Below are positions 1-6,022 of a stretch of DNA of 8,013 nt, piece by piece. Position 1 is the stretch's first letter. Each line of letters begins with the position of its first letter. Under the pieces are notes generated by a model that was not told where the DNA came from, ran no database searches, and was given only the letters and a program-made list of their open reading frames with translations. This DNA comes from Nitrososphaerota archaeon (GTDB lineage Archaea; Thermoproteota; Nitrososphaeria; Nitrososphaerales; UBA57), in assembly GCA_016180375.1 (NCBI GenBank), contig JACPBJ010000098.1:1-8013 (forward strand). Reading direction: 5' to 3'. Both the position numbers and the translations under genes were made by a program.

Positions 1-1029
1 GGGTCGTTCAAGATAGGCGAAGTTGTCGTTGAAAGCTCCGACGAGCAAACCTTCCTTGGGGAGCTGGAAGATGCAAAGGTCTTCGAATGGCTGGATGAAA
101 AGCCGCTCTGGGGCTTGAGCCTGTATGGAATTAGCAATGGTCTCTCTACGGAGTTTGTCGAAGATGTGCTGGTTCTGCTCGCTGAAAAGATTCGGGGAGC
201 AGGCGGGCACAAGGCCAAGAGGGTTATGCCAGACATGATCGATGCTAGAGATGGATTAGAAGAGATATCTTCTGGGTTAGTCTATCAAAAAAATATAATC
301 GATTTGCAACTTATCAGGTTCAAGGACTCGTATGTCTTAGCTAAAACAATATCCGCAATACCGAGCAACGAATTCCATCAAAGAGATATGGAAAGACCTG
401 TTCAGAATCCGCTGATAAGTCTCCCCCCCAGAGTCGCAAGGATTCTTATTAACCTGACTGGTCTGAACAGGGGAGAGACCCTCCTCGATCCATTTTGCGG
501 TACCGGAACAATATTGATGGAAGCCGTTGCTATGGGCATCAATGTCATAGGCCTTGACAAGAGTGTCAGAAGGATGAAAGACACTCTTCAAAATCTCAAC
601 TGGTTCAGAGAAAGGAATGCAATAGCAAAAAGAGTTTCATTTAGTGTCAGGCATGGCGACGCAGTAGAACTGGATAGAATCCTTCACAAAAGCATCGATG
701 GGATTGCGACTGAACCGATACTGCTACCGCCCCTTGAAAGGTTTCTGACCCAAGAAGAAGCGCAAGCATTACTGCTGCCTGCCTTCAATATATACAAACA
801 ATCCCTGAAAAGCATGGAAGCCATTCTGAAAAGTGGAGGAAAGATAGCGATAGTAGTTCCTTACATAAGGTTGTCCAATAGGAAAAAGGCCGGCTTCGAC
901 AATGCTTTACTTCTTGAGGGGACAGGGTTGAAAGTAGTAGATGTTGGAGGTTTTACCTTTCCACTTTTAGCTCGCTTTACTTACGATCAGAAGGTCATTC
1001 GCGGCGTGCTTCTTTTGAAGAAGCCTTGA
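1..1029 (+). CDS. tRNA guanosine-N2 methyltransferase, Trm-G10/Trm11 family (5' partial)
   Basis: The reading frame is open from the first base, so the gene begins upstream of the window; 342 residues are visible. A TTG near base 115 is internal and not the likely start. Visible residues about 1-125 resemble the end of a THUMP (tRNA-binding) region, followed by the family-typical stretch with HQRDMERPVQNP and LPPRVARILINL. The Rossmann methyltransferase domain follows: motif I DPFCGTGTILMEA (from visible residue 163, SAM binding), an acidic residue in GLDKS ending strand 2, and GDAVEL. The expected motif IV (D/N)PPY is replaced by TEPI at about residue 237. Members of this family methylate N2 of G10 in tRNA, in the cytoplasm. 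The last 35 bp overlap the end of trmJ on the other strand. The family call is firm; the exact tRNA position is inferred. Confidence 0.87.
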   Translation, partial: GSFKIGEVVVESSDEQTFLGELEDAKVFEWLDEKPLWGLSLYGISNGLSTEFVEDVLVLLAEKIRGAGGHKAKRVMPDMIDARDGLEEISSGLVYQKNIIDLQLIRFKDSYVLAKTISAIPSNEFHQRDMERPVQNPLISLPPRVARILINLTGLNRGETLLDPFCGTGTILMEAVAMGINVIGLDKSVRRMKDTLQNLNWFRERNAIAKRVSFSVRHGDAVELDRILHKSIDGIATEPILLPPLERFLTQEEAQALLLPAFNIYKQSLKSMEAILKSGGKIAIVVPYIRLSNRKKAGFDNALLLEGTGLKVVDVGGFTFPLLARFTYDQKVIRGVLLLKKP

Positions 1030-1744
1030 GCTTTTCTAACCTGACAATCTCTGGCTTTTCAAATGCAAGTTTAACCTTCCTTGGGAGCCCGATAAGTAGA
1101 GACGCTTCCTTTTCTGTTGGTCTTGCTCTACGGAGAACCCTCTGAAGCGCTTCTTCAGTGAGCCTCGCTTTTTGTTGTTGAACCCCTGCAATCAGCGCAA
1201 GCTCGGCAAAACCTCTGGTAATTCGGTCAATATTCTCTCTGGATGCCGATGTTCTTTGTTTGAAGGTTGATTTCGAGATTTCGTAGAGAATTATTGCAAT
1301 GGCATGGCTTATGTTCAATGTTGGATACTTTCTATTCGCTTGGATCATTACCAGAAGATCGCATTTTGAAATTTCTTCATTGGTTAATCCAGTCGTATCC
1401 CTGCCGAATACTAGGCATATGTTTCGCCCACTAACGGCATTGGCTATCTCCCATGAAGGGACTGCCTGACGAGTAAGATTCGTCTGCCTGCTCGCTCCTA
1501 TAGCTGTAGTGCCTACAATATAATCCTCGTTCTTGATGAGATCATCAAACCTGCATTCTTCTGCTTTTTCCAGCAAGTCAGACGCATGCGAAGCAAATTT
1601 CATCGCTTCGTTCCTGTCAAACTTGGCATCGACAAGTATCAGGCGCTTATGCCCAAAATTTTTCATTATTCGCGCAGCGTATCCTACGTTTATGGCATAT
1701 GTTGGCTGCACAAGAGCCACGCTAACTTCCAAAGCCGCACACAT
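995..1744 (-). CDS. trmJ: tRNA (cytidine/uridine-32) 2'-O-methyltransferase TrmJ-like, SpoU/SPOUT family
   Basis: A 249-residue protein with the three SPOUT (SpoU-type) motifs in order. Motif 1 is NVGYAARIMKNFG at residues 19-31, with the conserved Arg25. Motif 2 is LVFGRDTTGLTNEE from residue 111. Motif 3 is YPTLNISHAIAIILYE ending near 155. A basic, helical C-terminal extension (about 160-249) is typical of TrmJ, which acts as a knotted dimer and methylates the 2'-OH of nucleotide 32 in tRNA using SAM. Motif 2 usually reads FGRE; here it reads FGRD. The ATG at 1744 is the most upstream in-frame start, after an in-frame TAA. A TTG at 1732 gives an N-terminus (EVSVALVQP) closer to the family pattern and lies about 25 bases below a TATA-like box, so it is a real alternative. 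The stop lies inside the 3' end of the convergent methyltransferase gene. Confidence 0.9.
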   Translation of the reverse strand: MCAALEVSVALVQPTYAINVGYAARIMKNFGHKRLILVDAKFDRNEAMKFASHASDLLEKAEECRFDDLIKNEDYIVGTTAIGASRQTNLTRQAVPSWEIANAVSGRNICLVFGRDTTGLTNEEISKCDLLVMIQANRKYPTLNISHAIAIILYEISKSTFKQRTSASRENIDRITRGFAELALIAGVQQQKARLTEEALQRVLRRARPTEKEASLLIGLPRKVKLAFEKPEIVRLEKLKASSKEARRE

Positions 1745-1753
1745 TCGTCTTTA

Positions 1754-1762
1754 CTTATAGAA
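1754..1762 (-). promoter_or_regulatory. possible TATA box for trmJ
   Basis: On the minus strand this reads TTCTATAAG, centred near 1757. With usual archaeal spacing, transcription would begin about 1730-1733, which suits a leaderless mRNA starting at the TTG at 1732 rather than at the ATG at 1744. A second candidate, AAATTTAAG at 1799-1807, would give a leader of about 30 bases before the ATG. The choice between them is open. Confidence 0.3.
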
Positions 1763-1817
1763 GGCGGGTTGATAAGCATCTCAGTAACGAAGAGGTTTCT
1801 TAAATTTCGCGAGTTAC

Positions 1818-2822
1818 CTAATTTCTCCTTCTGTCTATTGTACTGTCAACTTCTGCTCCCGTTCCAATAAGTGTAACGGGGATTCCTATCTCGCCCTCTA
1901 TCTCCTCGACAAATCTTTTGGCGTGAGCAGGGAGTTTTGCATAGTCAGTTTCATTGGCAGTTTCAGGAAATAGAATGTCAAATTTAGTGATTGCAATGCT
2001 GGTAGCGCTGTTCAGCATGGCCGCTCTCTTGGCGAGTTTGATGCTGAATGGTGCGGCGCGTCTTGGCCTTCCTGTCACAGTACCAAATTCTTGCCAGCCT
2101 TTCTTTTGTGCATCCTCAAGGGACATCTCGCCCTCCATTGGACCTGCCCCGACCCTCGTCACATATGATTTGCATACCATAACGACCTCGTCAACCTTCT
2201 TCGGACCGAGACCGACATCAGAGCAGATTGCCGATGCAGTAACGTCTTTCGACGTTACATAAGGGTATGTGCCATGATAAAGCGAGAGAAACGTTCCCTG
2301 CGTGCCCTCAACCAGCAACCTTTTGCGGCTATCCACAACCTTATTGACTTCCTCCGCAACGTCACCTATCAAGCCTTTCAGTCTTGGCTCATCCTTGGCT
2401 AATTTTGCAATACGCAAAACACGATCTGCGTTTGCAGGGCCTGTACCAGTGCCTGTGGTTCCTATCATCTCCTTAAGGTGACCAGACTTATCGGCGCTGA
2501 GATGCTTCTCCTCTATTATGCATGCCATTTGATCGACCATCGTCCTAGACCAAACATCGTATTTGTCAACTTCATCTAGCAGCACTGAAGGATTCACAAG
2601 AACTCCTGCCCCCAACATTAGTCTGGTGTTTTCACCTATTATCGCGCTTGGAAGCATTCGCAGCTTGTACGTCTTCCCCTGATAAATCACAGTATGTCCA
2701 GCGTTGGGACCTACGCCCCCTCTAACTGCTGTATGCACTTTGTCTTTCAAGCCTATGTATGATACTATCTTACCCTTGCCTTCGTCCCCAAAAAATCCCC
2801 CAACGATCACAACTGCCGGCAC
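1818..2822 (-). CDS. purA: adenylosuccinate synthetase, short archaeal type
   Basis: Catalyses IMP + aspartate + GTP to adenylosuccinate, the first committed step from IMP to AMP, in the cytoplasm. The N-terminus carries the GTP/IMP loop GFFGDEGKGK (residues 9-18) with the catalytic Asp13, and the catalytic His43 in NAGHTV. The IMP-binding loop is TGTGTGPA (123-130). VEGTQGTFLS follows at 171-180, the arginine loop GTVTGRPRR at 247-255, and the guanine-recognition motif TKFD at 279-282. At 334 residues it matches the compact archaeal enzymes, not the bacterial ones of about 430. The usual Trp of the first loop (GQWGDEGKGK) is Phe here. The start codon is GTG at 2822: it places the conserved loop at the expected distance from the N-terminus and lies about 35 bases below a TATA-like box, with no Shine-Dalgarno sequence. 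It is 73 bp upstream of trmJ on the same strand. Confidence 0.96.
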   Translation of the reverse strand: MPAVVIVGGFFGDEGKGKIVSYIGLKDKVHTAVRGGVGPNAGHTVIYQGKTYKLRMLPSAIIGENTRLMLGAGVLVNPSVLLDEVDKYDVWSRTMVDQMACIIEEKHLSADKSGHLKEMIGTTGTGTGPANADRVLRIAKLAKDEPRLKGLIGDVAEEVNKVVDSRKRLLVEGTQGTFLSLYHGTYPYVTSKDVTASAICSDVGLGPKKVDEVVMVCKSYVTRVGAGPMEGEMSLEDAQKKGWQEFGTVTGRPRRAAPFSIKLAKRAAMLNSATSIAITKFDILFPETANETDYAKLPAHAKRFVEEIEGEIGIPVTLIGTGAEVDSTIDRRRN

Positions 2823-2852
2823 AATTAATCGAGCGGCTTCGAGTCCTCACCC

Positions 2853-2860
2853 TATTTATC
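2853..2860 (-). promoter_or_regulatory. likely TATA box of purA
   Basis: Minus strand GATAAATA, centred about 35 bases upstream of the GTG start of purA. Standard archaeal spacing would give a very short leader of roughly ten bases or fewer. The spacer is shared with the divergent gene beginning at 2912. Confidence 0.4.
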
Positions 2861-2878
2861 TTGATGGCCATGCTGATG

Positions 2879-2887
2879 AATTAATTA
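2879..2887 (+). promoter_or_regulatory. likely TATA box of the 113-aa protein gene
   Basis: AATTAATTA, centred about 29 bases upstream of the GTG at 2912, which would make the mRNA essentially leaderless. This spacing supports GTG 2912 as the start. The only purine-rich sequence near the start is GGGG at 2900-2903, a weak Shine-Dalgarno candidate. Confidence 0.35.
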
Positions 2888-2911
2888 GTAGAGGCGTTAG
2901 GGGTCAGACCT

Positions 2912-3253
2912 GTGGACAGGGACGACAGACTACGCCAGTTGTGTAGCGATGACGAAGAAATGCACAACGCTTTCAAATCGCTGGGCCTGTTTCTTGAACC
3001 TGCTAGGATCAAGCAGAAGACTGAGGATTTCGTTGCGCAATGCGATGCTGAGGAGAAGGTTTCTTCCAATTCTGAAAGTACCAGACATCTCTACCGAATT
3101 CTCATGAGGCTGGCACTCGCAAGGGGATCACCAGACATTCTCAAGAAATACGCGGAGAAAGAGGACAAATTCTTCGAGGGGAAACCTTACAGACCATTCA
3201 TAGCTAGGACTGAAAAAGCTATTGAGATAGCAAGAAAGTTTTACGAGAGGTAA
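2912..3253 (+). CDS. uncharacterised 113-residue soluble protein
   Basis: I do not recognise this family. The protein is 113 residues, rich in charged residues and apparently almost all helical, with no membrane segment or signal peptide. It starts MDRDDRLRQL and ends in a basic amphipathic segment (IARTEKAIEIARKFYER). There are two cysteines (about residues 11 and 44), not arranged as a zinc site. The start is GTG, chosen because an in-frame TAA lies 27 bases upstream with no better start between and because a TATA-like box is suitably placed. It is divergent from purA (89-bp spacer) and converges on the FUN14-family gene, so it is probably transcribed alone. The consistent helical pattern and its own promoter-like box make it likely to be real. 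No function can be assigned from the sequence. Confidence 0.7.
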   Translation: MDRDDRLRQLCSDDEEMHNAFKSLGLFLEPARIKQKTEDFVAQCDAEEKVSSNSESTRHLYRILMRLALARGSPDILKKYAEKEDKFFEGKPYRPFIARTEKAIEIARKFYER

Positions 3254-3304
3254 TAGGTTCCAACTACACCTTAGCAGCGATACTTTTCAGCGAAATATCT
3301 TCGG

Positions 3305-3616
3305 TCAGCCTTTCTTAAAGCCTAGGGCAAAACCGAGAGCGAAACTGCCGTAAAACGGGATGCCTGCGGTTATGAATGCCGGCGTAGGAGGCGCATCCAT
3401 AGCTCTTCCCGCCAGTGCCTCGAAGATCTGTTGGAACTTTTGATAGTTTATCGTTATGAAGCCCTGAAAGGAGAGGTACTGCAAAGCAACAAAGAATAGA
3501 CCCAAGAATATTAGAAGAAGTTTTACGATCTTCTTGGCAGCATATCCCACGGCAAAGCCCACCACAGTTCCAAATCCAAGCTGCGTTGCTGCAGAGGCTA
3601 TAGGATCAGTGCTCAT
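3305..3616 (-). CDS. FUN14 domain-containing small membrane protein
   Basis: A 103-residue protein with the FUN14 family pattern: a glycine-rich first hydrophobic segment (LGFGTVVGFAVGYAAKK, residues 13-29), a strongly hydrophobic second segment (about 31-48), then QYLSFQGFITINY, and a last glycine/alanine-rich segment (about 79-100) ending in GFKKG. Three membrane segments and no signal peptide are expected. In eukaryotes the family is known from the mitochondrial outer-membrane protein FUNDC1; the role of archaeal members is unknown. The eukaryotic N-terminal region containing the LC3-interacting motif is absent here. The ATG at 3616 is supported by a TATA-like box about 33 bases upstream. 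It is convergent with the 113-aa gene (51-bp gap) and divergent from the solute-binding-like gene. Confidence 0.8.
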   Translation of the reverse strand: MSTDPIASAATQLGFGTVVGFAVGYAAKKIVKLLLIFLGLFFVALQYLSFQGFITINYQKFQQIFEALAGRAMDAPPTPAFITAGIPFYGSFALGFALGFKKG

Positions 3617-3644
3617 TTTGTAGAAGAGTTAAAGGAGCTCGGGG

Positions 3645-3653
3645 TTAATATTA
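3645..3653 (-). promoter_or_regulatory. likely TATA box of the FUN14-family gene
   Basis: Minus strand TAATATTAA, centred about 33 bases upstream of the ATG at 3616. There is no Shine-Dalgarno sequence between it and the start codon, consistent with a short leader. Confidence 0.4.
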
Positions 3654-3730
3654 CTAGTGTTTCTCTTTCCTGATAGACTCAACCGCTAGTGTATTAGCTG
3701 AAGCTAGTAAGAATTATTCTACTATCTAGC

Positions 3731-3741
3731 TTTTATTTATC
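3731..3741 (+). promoter_or_regulatory. likely TATA box of the solute-binding-like gene
   Basis: TTTTATTTATC, centred about 29 bases upstream of the ATG at 3766. Initiation would fall at or just before that ATG, which favours it over the in-frame TTG at 3757. Confidence 0.45.
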
Positions 3742-3765
3742 TTCTAGGTCTAAAGTTTGAAAATT

Positions 3766-4791
3766 ATGGCGAAAACAGATGAAGCTAAAAAGAGAGCAGC
3801 GGCAAAAGAGGGAACCCTCGTGGTTTATGCATCACTCAGGGGAGTTCTCCAAGACGCTGTTAAAGCCTTTCGAAACAAGTACGAAGATCTGAACTTGCAT
3901 GTGAGTTACTTCTCCTCGCACCCAGTGCCAATCTATGAAAAGGTCAAGGCTGAAGTCAAAAACGGGATTCCAACTGCTGACGTAGTCATAATGCCCCAAT
4001 ACATGCTTATGATGATGGCCAAGGAAGGACTTCTCAAGAGCTATGAGTCGCCGGAGATTAGGGTCTTCCCCAAGCACATCTATGACTCCAAGAATCATAT
4101 GTGGGCAGCAATGGCGGTCGAGCCTACAAGCGTCGTCTACAACAATACGAAGATAAAGCAACAGGAGCTCCCAACTACACTAGATGGGCTTACAGACAGC
4201 AAATGGATTGGCAAAACTGCCTTGCAGTCAGTAACGAGCTTCCCTGAAGGGAAGATGGCCTTCTACTTCCTAGTAGCACTCAAGAGGCATCTAGGAGAAA
4301 GGAAGTGGGAAACGTTTCTGAAAGACTTCCTCAAGACAAAGCCCGTCTCCTATGAATGCCTGTTGTATATGACGCATATGCTTGGTCTCGGTCAGCATAT
4401 CTTTGGTTTCCCTGCTACGTTGAGGAAACAGGGAATGGGAGACGATTTTGCGCGGCTACGAGAAGGAGGCGTGCAACCAGTGCCTCTTGCCGATATCCCC
4501 CCAGCAGCTATTTGCAGAACCGCGGGAATTGTAAAGAAAGGCTCGCATCAAGGAGCTGCAGAGCTCTTCTTCGACTTCATAATGTCGGCGCAGTGGCAGG
4601 CAGAGATGGGAAGAAACTTAGATGGAATGGTTCCTGCCAGGCCAGGCATAGTGGCCACGTATTGGGTAAGCCAGCCTCTGGCTAACGGGTGGTTGCACTA
4701 TCCCAACGCTGATGAAGTTGAGCGGGAGGAGGAATACCTCCAAGTCTTCAGGAACCTAGGCTTTGCCAAATTGCAGAAGGGCATAGGTTAG
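3766..4791 (+). CDS. ABC-type extracellular solute-binding protein family 1 homologue lacking a signal peptide
   Basis: 341 residues resembling periplasmic binding proteins of the Fe(III)/spermidine-type family 1 cluster. EGTLVVYASLRG near the N-terminus is strand 1 of the first lobe. ADVVIMPQYMLMMMAKEGLL then matches the usual ADV...L...GLL segment, followed by YESPEI, AVEPTSVVYNNTKI (hinge region), LPTTLDGLTDSKWIGK and, in the second lobe, GIVKKGSHQGAAELFFDFI and SAQWQAE. The N-terminus (MAKTDEAKKRAAAKEG) is charged, with no hydrophobic stretch, Tat motif or lipobox, and an in-frame TAA lies just upstream at 3751, so a missed signal peptide in this frame is excluded. I see no Tyr-Tyr pair like that binding iron in FbpA; the ligand is unknown. 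No importer permease is adjacent. The protein may be cytoplasmic, or exported in an unusual way. An in-frame TTG at 3757 would add three residues. Confidence 0.82.
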   Translation: MAKTDEAKKRAAAKEGTLVVYASLRGVLQDAVKAFRNKYEDLNLHVSYFSSHPVPIYEKVKAEVKNGIPTADVVIMPQYMLMMMAKEGLLKSYESPEIRVFPKHIYDSKNHMWAAMAVEPTSVVYNNTKIKQQELPTTLDGLTDSKWIGKTALQSVTSFPEGKMAFYFLVALKRHLGERKWETFLKDFLKTKPVSYECLLYMTHMLGLGQHIFGFPATLRKQGMGDDFARLREGGVQPVPLADIPPAAICRTAGIVKKGSHQGAAELFFDFIMSAQWQAEMGRNLDGMVPARPGIVATYWVSQPLANGWLHYPNADEVEREEEYLQVFRNLGFAKLQKGIG

Positions 4792-4811
4792 ACTAGCTCC
4801 GAACTGATATG

Positions 4812-4842
4812 GGTGGCCATTGCCACCAAGTTCCTCTTTTTT
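4812..4842 (+). terminator. hairpin plus T-tract terminator after the solute-binding-like gene
   Basis: Perfect 6-bp inverted repeat GGTGGC / GCCACC (4812-4817 and 4822-4827) with a 4-base loop, followed by a pyrimidine run ending in six T (4837-4842). It begins 21 bases after the stop codon at 4791. Archaeal termination depends mainly on the T-tract, which is present. Confidence 0.6.
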
Positions 4843-5025
4843 ACATCATCAACCAGTTGTATCTTTCAAGTTCAGTGGTACGAATCTGGGTTCTGATGAC
4901 TAGGGGCTAGCATCTGAAAGAAGCTCAAGCGGCATATTGCTGGACAGCCCCCATTGCGCAGTACTACCCCCGTATATGAAACGAGTAAAGCTATGTCTCG
5001 AAGAGTTATCAGAACACGAATATGA
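4843..5025. other. intergenic stretch without a credible gene
   Basis: Part of the gap of about 290 bp between the solute-binding-like gene and the ABC exporter. I see no tRNA, no repeat array and no convincing protein. A 19-codon ATG frame (4976-5035, +) and a 55-codon frame on the minus strand (5039 to 4872) are present but show no family resemblance. The gap could hold a small RNA or an untranslated leader; nothing in it demonstrates either. Confidence 0.5.
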
Positions 5026-5060
5026 AAAGGATTAAACATAGTAGTACGATTTTGATTAAA
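5026..5060 (+). promoter_or_regulatory. promoter region of the ABC exporter operon
   Basis: Two overlapping archaeal-style candidates. GATTAAACATA (5030-5040) is preceded by a purine-rich, BRE-like stretch (GAAAAGG). TTGATTAAAA (5052-5061) is centred about 25 bases upstream of the ATG at 5081. The first would leave a leader of about 20 bases carrying GAGGA (5063-5067); the second would give a leaderless message. Confidence 0.4.
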
Positions 5061-5080
5061 AAGAGGATTTGTCAGACTCG

Positions 5081-6022
5081 ATGAATGTCATAGAAGTTGA
5101 GGGATTATCGAAGCACTACGGAGACAAGAAGGCTATAGATGACATCAGTTTCAGTGTCAAAAAGGGAGAGGTTTTTGGATTTCTTGGCCCCAATGGTGCA
5201 GGAAAAACGACGGCCATCAAAGTCCTGACAACCCTCATACCTCCTACTTCTGGCAATGTTCGCATATTGGGTCATGATCTAAGAAAGGATGCAAAGCATA
5301 TCAGAAGCAGGATAGGCGTGGTTCAGCAGCAGGAAAGTTTCGATCCTGGCATTTCTGTCGAAGTCAGCATGAACCTCTATGGATTGCTTTGGGACGTTCC
5401 GAAAGATGTCAGGGCTAAGAGAATAGAAGCTCTTCTGAAGCAGTTCGGCCTTTACGAGGTGAAAAAAACTGGCGATGCAGACTTGTCAATGGGGCAGAGG
5501 AGAAGGTTGCAGGTTGCCAGAGAATTCCTTCATGACATGGATCTACTGTTTTTGGATGAGCCAACTGTAGGTTTGGACTCGTTGGCGAGGAGGGCAGCGC
5601 TCGATTTCCTGAAGGAGAAAGTGAAACAGGGGATGACGATTTTCTTTACAACACATATTCTTGAGGAGGCAGAATATCTTTGTGACAGAATAGCCGTGAT
5701 CAATTATGGTAAGATCATTACTATTGACACTCCCCAGAATCTGAAGAGGAAGTTTGGGCAGTCAAAGTCGGTTGATTTCACACTGCTCGAGGGAAGTTCA
5801 TCAGATCTTGTAAGATCCGTTGAGCACTTAGACGAAGTTAGCAAAATAGCACAGGATGCTTCTGACGGCGCGTATCACATTATGACTTCAAAGCCAGAGG
5901 TTGTAATTCCAATGTTGTACCAGTTGGCTGAAAAACTGAACCTGCACATTTCTTCGATCTATATTGCAGAGCCGACACTGGAGGATGCCTTCATCAAGAT
6001 AGTGCAGGAGGTCAAAGCATGA
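5081..6022 (+). CDS. ABC-2 type exporter, ATP-binding protein (DrrA/CcmA-like)
   Basis: ATPase subunit of an ABC exporter, peripheral on the inner face of the membrane. From the ATG at 5081 it has 313 residues: Walker A GPNGAGKT (36-43), Q-loop VVQQQ (80-84), signature LSMGQ (135-139), Walker B LLFLDE (155-160), D-loop GLD, and the switch His192 in TTHILEEAEYLCDR. A C-terminal extension of about 80 residues ending AEPTLEDAFIKIV is typical of drug-resistance and ABC-2 ATPases. The signature has Met in place of the first Gly of LSGGQ, a variation often tolerated in this subfamily. An alternative TTG start at 5069 would add four residues, but the GAGGA ahead of it is too close to serve as its ribosome binding site. 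The stop overlaps the permease start (ATGA), so the two are translationally coupled. The substrate cannot be inferred. Confidence 0.93.
   Translation: MNVIEVEGLSKHYGDKKAIDDISFSVKKGEVFGFLGPNGAGKTTAIKVLTTLIPPTSGNVRILGHDLRKDAKHIRSRIGVVQQQESFDPGISVEVSMNLYGLLWDVPKDVRAKRIEALLKQFGLYEVKKTGDADLSMGQRRRLQVAREFLHDMDLLFLDEPTVGLDSLARRAALDFLKEKVKQGMTIFFTTHILEEAEYLCDRIAVINYGKIITIDTPQNLKRKFGQSKSVDFTLLEGSSSDLVRSVEHLDEVSKIAQDASDGAYHIMTSKPEVVIPMLYQLAEKLNLHISSIYIAEPTLEDAFIKIVQEVKA

Noticed and set aside
1533..1870. Plus-strand frames across the trmJ/purA junction
   Set aside because: Antisense to the N-terminal motif of trmJ and the end of purA; no coding character.
3832..4161. 109-codon minus-strand frame
   Set aside because: Antisense to the well-supported solute-binding-like gene; no motif or promoter of its own.
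4356..4685. 109-codon plus-strand frame
   Set aside because: Out-of-frame shadow of the solute-binding-like gene, with a low-complexity Arg/Ser/Ala composition.
4894..4917. Possible C/D box guide RNA (TGATGA followed by CTGA)
   Set aside because: The second pair of boxes (C' and D) and flanking terminal complementarity are missing, so the match is probably chance.
4976..5035. 19-codon ATG frame upstream of the ABC operon, possible leader peptide
   Set aside because: Too short to judge, no ribosome binding site and no run of regulatory codons; recorded only as a possibility.
4872..5039. 55-codon minus-strand frame in the gap
   Set aside because: No family resemblance and an unstructured composition. 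It overlaps the promoter elements of the exporter operon.
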